The notes beneath the pieces are model-generated. The model saw only the letters and a list, made by a program, of their open reading frames with translations. It made no database searches and was not told the origin of the DNA. Below are positions 59,577 to 64,000 of a stretch of DNA of 64,000 nucleotides, one piece after another. The stretch spans positions 1 through 64,000 of the forward strand of contig CAYJMS010000003.1 in assembly GCA_964371615.1 (NCBI GenBank). Reading direction: 5' to 3'. Every line of letters starts with the position of its first letter. Positions within the stretch are counted from its first letter, which is position 1. Origin of the DNA: SpSt-333 sp964371615. GTDB taxonomy: Bacteria > Bacteroidota > Ignavibacteria > UBA10030 > UBA8401. The position numbers and the translations under genes were made by a program.

Positions 59577-60644
59577 TTACCGGTTTGCGAATCCCGTCAG
59601 GAAATACATGATTGTTAATGCGGCAAGTTTGGCGGTGCGACCGTCCACATCGTATTTCGGGTTCATTTCCACAATATCGATGATCTTTGTTTTCCGCCGT
59701 TTGCCGGCAAAAAGAGCGGCGGTGAGGAATTCCTCAGCAGATAATCCCGTGGGTAGCGAGGCGCTCACACCGGGAGCGTCGGAGCCGTGGATCGCATCAA
59801 GATCGAAACTAATATAGAGCGAATCGTTTCCGGTGGTGGCAAGTTCATAAGAAAGTTCGAGAACTTTGGTGATGCCGTCTTCGCGAACGTCGCGCAGTGA
59901 AAAGACCGTCGCTCCCCGGTCGATCAATTCGGTGTAATGTTCCCGAGAATTGGCAAAGGACTGGATGCCTACTTCAACGAAGTTCATGGCATTTAACGGG
60001 CTGCGGTGATGGTCCAGCATCTGCCGAAACGATGTGCCGCTGTTTCTTTTGGGAACCGGTTTTTGGTAATCGAGATGGGTGTCAATATTGATCACGCCGA
60101 CGGTCTTCCGTCCTTCGGAAAATCCGACAAAGTCCGGATAGGCGATATCGTGCCCACCGCCGAGCACAATCGGGACAATGTTTTGCGAACAGAGCGCCCG
60201 GATTGTTTCCGCCAGCCGGTCGTGCGTCTCTTCCAGTGTTTTGCCGATCTTAATATCCCCGAGATCGAAAATCGTCAGTTCTGCGGGGGATTTCTCCTTG
60301 CCGATAACAAATGGTGTTCGTTTATACAGTTCCGTACGTATGGCGTCGGGACCATCCTTTGCGCCGGTACGGCCGCCGTTTCGCTTTACTCCTTCGTCGG
60401 TGGGAACGCCGAGCAGGCAGATTTTCACCTCATCGGAAAAATTCTGCTCTCCCCGCAGTACCGTATCTCCCAGACGAATATCCGTAGGATCGTTCCGGCT
60501 GTAAAACAGCGCAGCGGATGGGGGGGCGATATGTTTGAAGATCACATTCACACATCCAAAGTTATGAAACTTAGAGAGAGAAGCAAGAAAAAGATTTCCG
60601 CACTGCTTTTGATTGATTCTTTTTTGAATATACACTACTTTCAA
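59577..60644 (-). CDS. arginase/agmatinase/formimidoylglutamase-family enzyme
   Basis: Up to 355 residues, but the first about 33 look weakly coding; GTG 60551 or 60545 are possible starts of a protein of about 322 residues. The manganese ligands are present: GGGHDIAYP, VINIDTHLDYQ and YISFDLDAIHGSDAPG. It hydrolyses a guanidino or formimino group (arginine, agmatine or formiminoglutamate). The sequence leans to the formimidoylglutamase side, but no hut gene is nearby, so the substrate is left open. Confidence 0.87.
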   Translation of the reverse strand: MKVVYIQKRINQKQCGNLFLASLSKFHNFGCVNVIFKHIAPPSAALFYSRNDPTDIRLGDTVLRGEQNFSDEVKICLLGVPTDEGVKRNGGRTGAKDGPDAIRTELYKRTPFVIGKEKSPAELTIFDLGDIKIGKTLEETHDRLAETIRALCSQNIVPIVLGGGHDIAYPDFVGFSEGRKTVGVINIDTHLDYQKPVPKRNSGTSFRQMLDHHRSPLNAMNFVEVGIQSFANSREHYTELIDRGATVFSLRDVREDGITKVLELSYELATTGNDSLYISFDLDAIHGSDAPGVSASLPTGLSAEEFLTAALFAGKRRKTKIIDIVEMNPKYDVDGRTAKLAALTIMYFLTGFANR

Positions 60645-60697
60645 AGACAGAGGAGTCTTATTACCGCGCCGGTCACAATTCTGTCAGGTCCATTTCC

Positions 60698-61186
60698 ATG
60701 CCGACACACGTTCGATTATCCCTCATCACCGTACTGCTGATTACCGTGCAGACGACGGTCGTTTCGTTCACCTCGGTGTTCAACATCGTGCCGGATATCA
60801 TGGTGATCTGGATCGTGTACATCGCCGTCACGCGCGGACAGATACCCGCAACGATCTACGGCTTCGCGATCGGTTTAACGATCGATCTGATGAGCGGACA
60901 ATTCCTCGGCCTTTCGGCGCTGTGCAAAACCGTGGCGGGATTTATCGCAGGATATTTTTATCACGAAAACAAAATTGAGATCACGATCAGCAATTACCGT
61001 TTTCTGGTAATCGTGGCGGTGATCTCGTTTATTCACAACATCATTTACTTTATCGTCTTCACGCAGGGAAGCGACGTGCATATACTGACGGCGATTTTCC
61101 GGTTCGGCCTTTTTTCATCGCTGTACACCACGACGATCTCATCCATACCGATGTTCGTTGCGATGCGGAAGCCACAATTGCGATAG
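60698..61186 (+). CDS. mreD: rod shape-determining protein MreD
   Basis: The 162-residue protein has five or six membrane segments and the MreD pattern PDIMVIWIVYIAVTRG, ATIYGFAIGLTIDLMSGQFLGLSAL, KTVAGFIAGYF. It is part of the elongasome. mreB and mreC are not adjacent in this window. mrdA starts 15 bases downstream, and together with rodA they form an operon. Confidence 0.9.
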   Translation: MPTHVRLSLITVLLITVQTTVVSFTSVFNIVPDIMVIWIVYIAVTRGQIPATIYGFAIGLTIDLMSGQFLGLSALCKTVAGFIAGYFYHENKIEITISNYRFLVIVAVISFIHNIIYFIVFTQGSDVHILTAIFRFGLFSSLYTTTISSIPMFVAMRKPQLR

Positions 61187-61201
61187 GGATGTACGAGCGC
61201 C

Positions 61202-63013
61202 ATGACCGATGAATTCGGAACAATAGAACGACGACGTGTTTTCAAGTTGATCATCGCAACAGGGTTTATCCTGCTACTGGTGCGGCTGTTTCAATTGCAG
61301 TACGTCCACGGCGATGTCTACGGCAAAGAGGCGGAAGCCAATTCGATCCGTAATGTGCCGAAAGTACCGATCCGCGGATACATGTACGACCGGAAAGGTG
61401 TTCTGCTGGTCGACAATCGTCCCTCCTACACCGTCATGCTCACGCCGATCGATTTCGATCGCGGCAATATTCCCATTCTGTCGACGATTCTCTCCATGCC
61501 CGAAAGCGACATCATCGCAAAAATCCGGCAAGCGCGTAAGTACAATCCTTTTGTCCCCGCCAGAATCAAACGCGACATCACCTTTGCGGAACTTTCGATG
61601 CTGGAAGAACACCGCGCAAAACTGTACGGCGTTGAGATTCAAATGGAAGCCAAGCGTCATTATCCCACGATCATCCGCGGTAGCCATATGTTCGGCTATG
61701 CCAAGGAAATCACCGACCAGCAGCTCGAACGGAACAAGGAATTTTATCAGCCGGGAGACCTGATCGGCAGCGCGGGACTCGAATCGAAGTACGAACAATT
61801 TCTCCGCGGCGCCAAAGGATGGGAATTCATCTCGCAGAATGCGAAGGGACAGATCATCGGCACGTTCAACAACGGCAAGCACGACATTCCGCCGGAAGAC
61901 GGACTCGATCTGCGTTTATCGATCGATGCAGATGTGCAGGCAATGGCGGAAACGCTGCTGGCGGGAAAGCGAGGCGCGGTGGTAGCAATCGATCCGCGCA
62001 ACGGCGGTGTCATTGCCCTGGCGAGCAAACCGGATTACGATCTTTCGTTTTTCAGCGGCGTCACACCGCCCGATGTCTGGCGTGCGCTGAACAACGACGA
62101 AGAGAAACCGCTCTTCAACCGCGCTACGTTGACACGCTATCCGCCGGGATCGACATTTAAAATGCTGCTTGCCCTGACCGCGCTTGAGAATAATGTGATC
62201 GACGAAAATTGGACCATCACCTGCTACGGATCGTACCGGTACGGCAACAAGACATTCGCCTGCGAACATGTGCACGGGAAAGTAAACGTCGTCGATGCAA
62301 TCCACCGCTCGTGCAACGTCTTTTTTTATCAATTGATGCTGAAGGTGGGAATCGACGACTGGAGCGCCATGGGATCGAAGTTCGGCTTCGGGCAAATGTC
62401 GAAGATCGACATCACCGAAGAGAATTCCGGACTGCTGCCGACAAGAGAATATTACGACCGTGTGCACGGCAAAGGAAAATGGACGCAGGGCTACCTGATC
62501 TCACTCGGCATCGGACAGGGTGAAGTGGGCGTCTCTCCGCTGCAAATGGCAAACTATGCCGCAATGCTGGCAAACAAAGGGAAACATTTTCAACCGCACA
62601 TTGTCAATACCATCTACCATCGCAAAACCAAGCGGTCGGAGAAAGTACCGATTGATGAGCATTCCTTTACATTGAAGGAACATTCGTGGGATGTCGTGCG
62701 CGAAGGAATGCGCCGCGCCGTAATGGCACCGGGAGGAACCGGCGCCGCATCGCGCGTTCCGGGAATTGAAGTGGCGGGAAAAACCGGCACGGCGCAGAAT
62801 CCGCACGGAAAATCGCACGCGTGGTACATCGGCTTTGCGCCGTTCGACGATCCGAAGATCGCCATCTGCGTGCTGGTGGAAAATGTCGGCTACGGCGGAT
62901 CGTTCGCCGCGCCGATTGCAGGATTGTGTATGGAACAATATTTATACGGCGAAATCATTCGATACGGTGTGAAGAAACCGCGGACAACGGCACAATCTGT
63001 TGCGGTAAATTAA
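61202..63013 (+). CDS. mrdA: penicillin-binding protein 2 (MrdA, elongation transpeptidase)
   Basis: The 603-residue class B PBP has one N-terminal membrane helix (about 14-32), a dimerisation domain with RGYMYDRKGVLLVDNRPSY, and a transpeptidase domain with SxxK in YPPGSTFKMLLAL, SxN in HRSCNVFFYQ, and KTG in VAGKTGTAQNPHG. It crosslinks lateral-wall peptidoglycan with RodA, encoded next. Confidence 0.96.
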   Translation: MTDEFGTIERRRVFKLIIATGFILLLVRLFQLQYVHGDVYGKEAEANSIRNVPKVPIRGYMYDRKGVLLVDNRPSYTVMLTPIDFDRGNIPILSTILSMPESDIIAKIRQARKYNPFVPARIKRDITFAELSMLEEHRAKLYGVEIQMEAKRHYPTIIRGSHMFGYAKEITDQQLERNKEFYQPGDLIGSAGLESKYEQFLRGAKGWEFISQNAKGQIIGTFNNGKHDIPPEDGLDLRLSIDADVQAMAETLLAGKRGAVVAIDPRNGGVIALASKPDYDLSFFSGVTPPDVWRALNNDEEKPLFNRATLTRYPPGSTFKMLLALTALENNVIDENWTITCYGSYRYGNKTFACEHVHGKVNVVDAIHRSCNVFFYQLMLKVGIDDWSAMGSKFGFGQMSKIDITEENSGLLPTREYYDRVHGKGKWTQGYLISLGIGQGEVGVSPLQMANYAAMLANKGKHFQPHIVNTIYHRKTKRSEKVPIDEHSFTLKEHSWDVVREGMRRAVMAPGGTGAASRVPGIEVAGKTGTAQNPHGKSHAWYIGFAPFDDPKIAICVLVENVGYGGSFAAPIAGLCMEQYLYGEIIRYGVKKPRTTAQSVAVN

Positions 63014-63040
63014 TTCAATCGAAATGGTTTTTTAAAATTC

Positions 63041-64000
63041 ATGAACACATTCTTCAAAGAATATTTCGACCGGACCATCTTCTTCAGCGTCATTGCGCTG
63101 GTAGGGGTGGGATTGCTGTCGATCTACTCCGCAACATTCGATGCGTACGACGGACGGGATTTTTACCGCCAATTGTTGTGGGCGGGAATCGGACTCTTCT
63201 CCATGCTGACAATGATGGTGCTCCCGATCCGCTGGCTGCAGCGCTCGGCGTTCAGCATATTTTTTGCTTCGCTCGGGCTTTTGGTGCTCGTGCTCTTTGT
63301 GGGAAAACGGGTGTACGGCTCGCAGAGCTGGCTGGGCGTTGCGGGACTCGGCATTCAGCCGTCGGAATTCATTAAAATTACCACGCTGCTCGCTCTCGCA
63401 TCGTACCTGAGCCGCGGCGACGTGAAAGCGACCGATTTGAAGGATCTGGTCAAAACCAGCGTGATCGTGATCCTCCCCATTCTGCTGATCATCCAGCAGC
63501 CGGACTTCGGTACTGCGATGACATACCTCGGCATGTTCGTACCGCTGCTGTACTGGGCGGGAGCGTCGAAGTTCCTGATCATCATCATCATCGCGCCGGC
63601 GATCGTCGCCGCCGCGTCGATTATCGGCACCACGCCGTTTTTGATCGTGCTCATACTGCTCGGGATCGGCTTGTGGATGCTGCGGCGCGAAAACCAGTTC
63701 TTTGCCGCACTGGTGTTCGGCGCGAATGTCGTCGTCGGATTCCTGGTGCAGATTGTGTACGGAAAACTTCCCGCGTATCAGCAAAACCGCATAGCAACGT
63801 TTCTCGATCCCAACAACGATCCGCTCGGCGCCGGGTACAACGTGATTCAGGCGAAAGTGGCGATCGGGTCCGGGGGATTGTTCGGCAAGGGATTTATGCG
63901 GGGGACGCAGACACAATTGAGTTTCATTCCCAAGCAGTGGACCGATTTTATCTTCTGCGTGCCGGGGGAAGAGTTCGGATTCATCGGCAGTCTTGTGGTG
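63041..64000 (+). CDS. rodA: RodA (SEDS peptidoglycan polymerase), truncated by window end
   Basis: 320 codons are visible from ATG 63041. The SEDS pattern is clear: GLLSIYSAT at the first helix, GSQSWLGVAGLGIQPSEFIKITTLLALASYLS (catalytic-loop region), LLIIQQPDFGTAM, and DPLGAGYNVIQAKVAIGSGGLFGKGFMRGTQTQLSFIPKQWTDFIF. It polymerises glycan from lipid II, working with the PBP2 encoded upstream. The C-terminus is missing only because the window ends. Confidence 0.96.
   Translation, partial: MNTFFKEYFDRTIFFSVIALVGVGLLSIYSATFDAYDGRDFYRQLLWAGIGLFSMLTMMVLPIRWLQRSAFSIFFASLGLLVLVLFVGKRVYGSQSWLGVAGLGIQPSEFIKITTLLALASYLSRGDVKATDLKDLVKTSVIVILPILLIIQQPDFGTAMTYLGMFVPLLYWAGASKFLIIIIIAPAIVAAASIIGTTPFLIVLILLGIGLWMLRRENQFFAALVFGANVVVGFLVQIVYGKLPAYQQNRIATFLDPNNDPLGAGYNVIQAKVAIGSGGLFGKGFMRGTQTQLSFIPKQWTDFIFCVPGEEFGFIGSLVV

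Noticed and set aside
1..64000. tRNA or rRNA genes
   Set aside because: No CCA-type acceptor ends with GGTTCRA-type T-loops or rRNA signature stretches were found in the intergenic regions I read.

Overview
The window comes from a Gram-negative (diderm) bacterium. It carries an LptE-like LPS-assembly lipoprotein, SurA-type periplasmic chaperones, many Sec/lipobox lipoproteins and two signal peptidases. Gene content and style (DUF2723 protein, RqcH, arginase-family enzyme, many unknown lipoproteins and small beta-rich secreted proteins) suggest the Bacteroidota / Chlorobiota-Ignavibacteriota side of the FCB group. That placement is inference, because there is no rRNA or tRNA gene here to anchor it.

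Region 1 (1-9.9 kb) is AT-rich and unlike the rest. It reads as the distal part of a chromosomal integron cassette array: small one- or two-gene cassettes separated by attC sites of about 60-300 bp (GCCTAAC ... GTTAGGC, with imperfect palindromic arms). No integrase is in view; attC orientation puts any integrase and attI to the left of the window. Cassettes encode lipoproteins, small membrane proteins, small secreted proteins, an HTH/membrane-protein pair and a HigBA toxin-antitoxin pair. The attC cores become less canonical to the right, and the array is followed by a dead Phd/RelE-type toxin-antitoxin module. An IS110-family element (about 1.36 kb) sits inside one attC, and the first 53 bases of the window are the identical end of a second copy, also joined to attC sequence. 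The non-coding region upstream of its transposase folds as a bridge RNA whose target loop matches the attC sequence flanking the insertion. This is the most interesting signal in the window.

Region 2 (10-25.5 kb) holds small membrane and lipoprotein genes, a REP-hairpin array (11.8-12.3 kb), rqcH with a REC-HisKA protein, an SDR, a DUF885 metallopeptidase, an orphan DNA methyltransferase, a PLP Cys/Met-metabolism enzyme, a PQQ-type sugar dehydrogenase and lipoproteins. Region 3 (25.8-34.9 kb) runs ndh - NUDIX - ABC transporter, DinB, a CPXCG protein, three consecutive SurA/PpiC-type chaperones and rpsT. Region 4 (35-43.4 kb) has a TPR protein, an asparagine-synthase-like protein without the catalytic Cys, and a minus-strand operon miaB - SPOR/TPR protein - sigma-54 activator - lptE - GT2. 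Region 5 (43.6-51 kb) has pta, a four-helix-bundle protein flanked by inverted repeats, a DUF985 cupin, a QueF homologue without the catalytic Cys, an aldo/keto reductase, a hydrolase, GT4, a RAYT transposase embedded in its own REP array, and a methyltransferase. Region 6 (51-64 kb) holds a DUF2723 protein, hemW, two lepB genes, lepA, an arginase-family enzyme, and the elongasome operon mreD - mrdA - rodA, cut by the window end.

Several dispersed repeat families (two REP families, a MITE-like palindromic repeat, short tandem AT-rich repeats) occupy most of the longer intergenic gaps.
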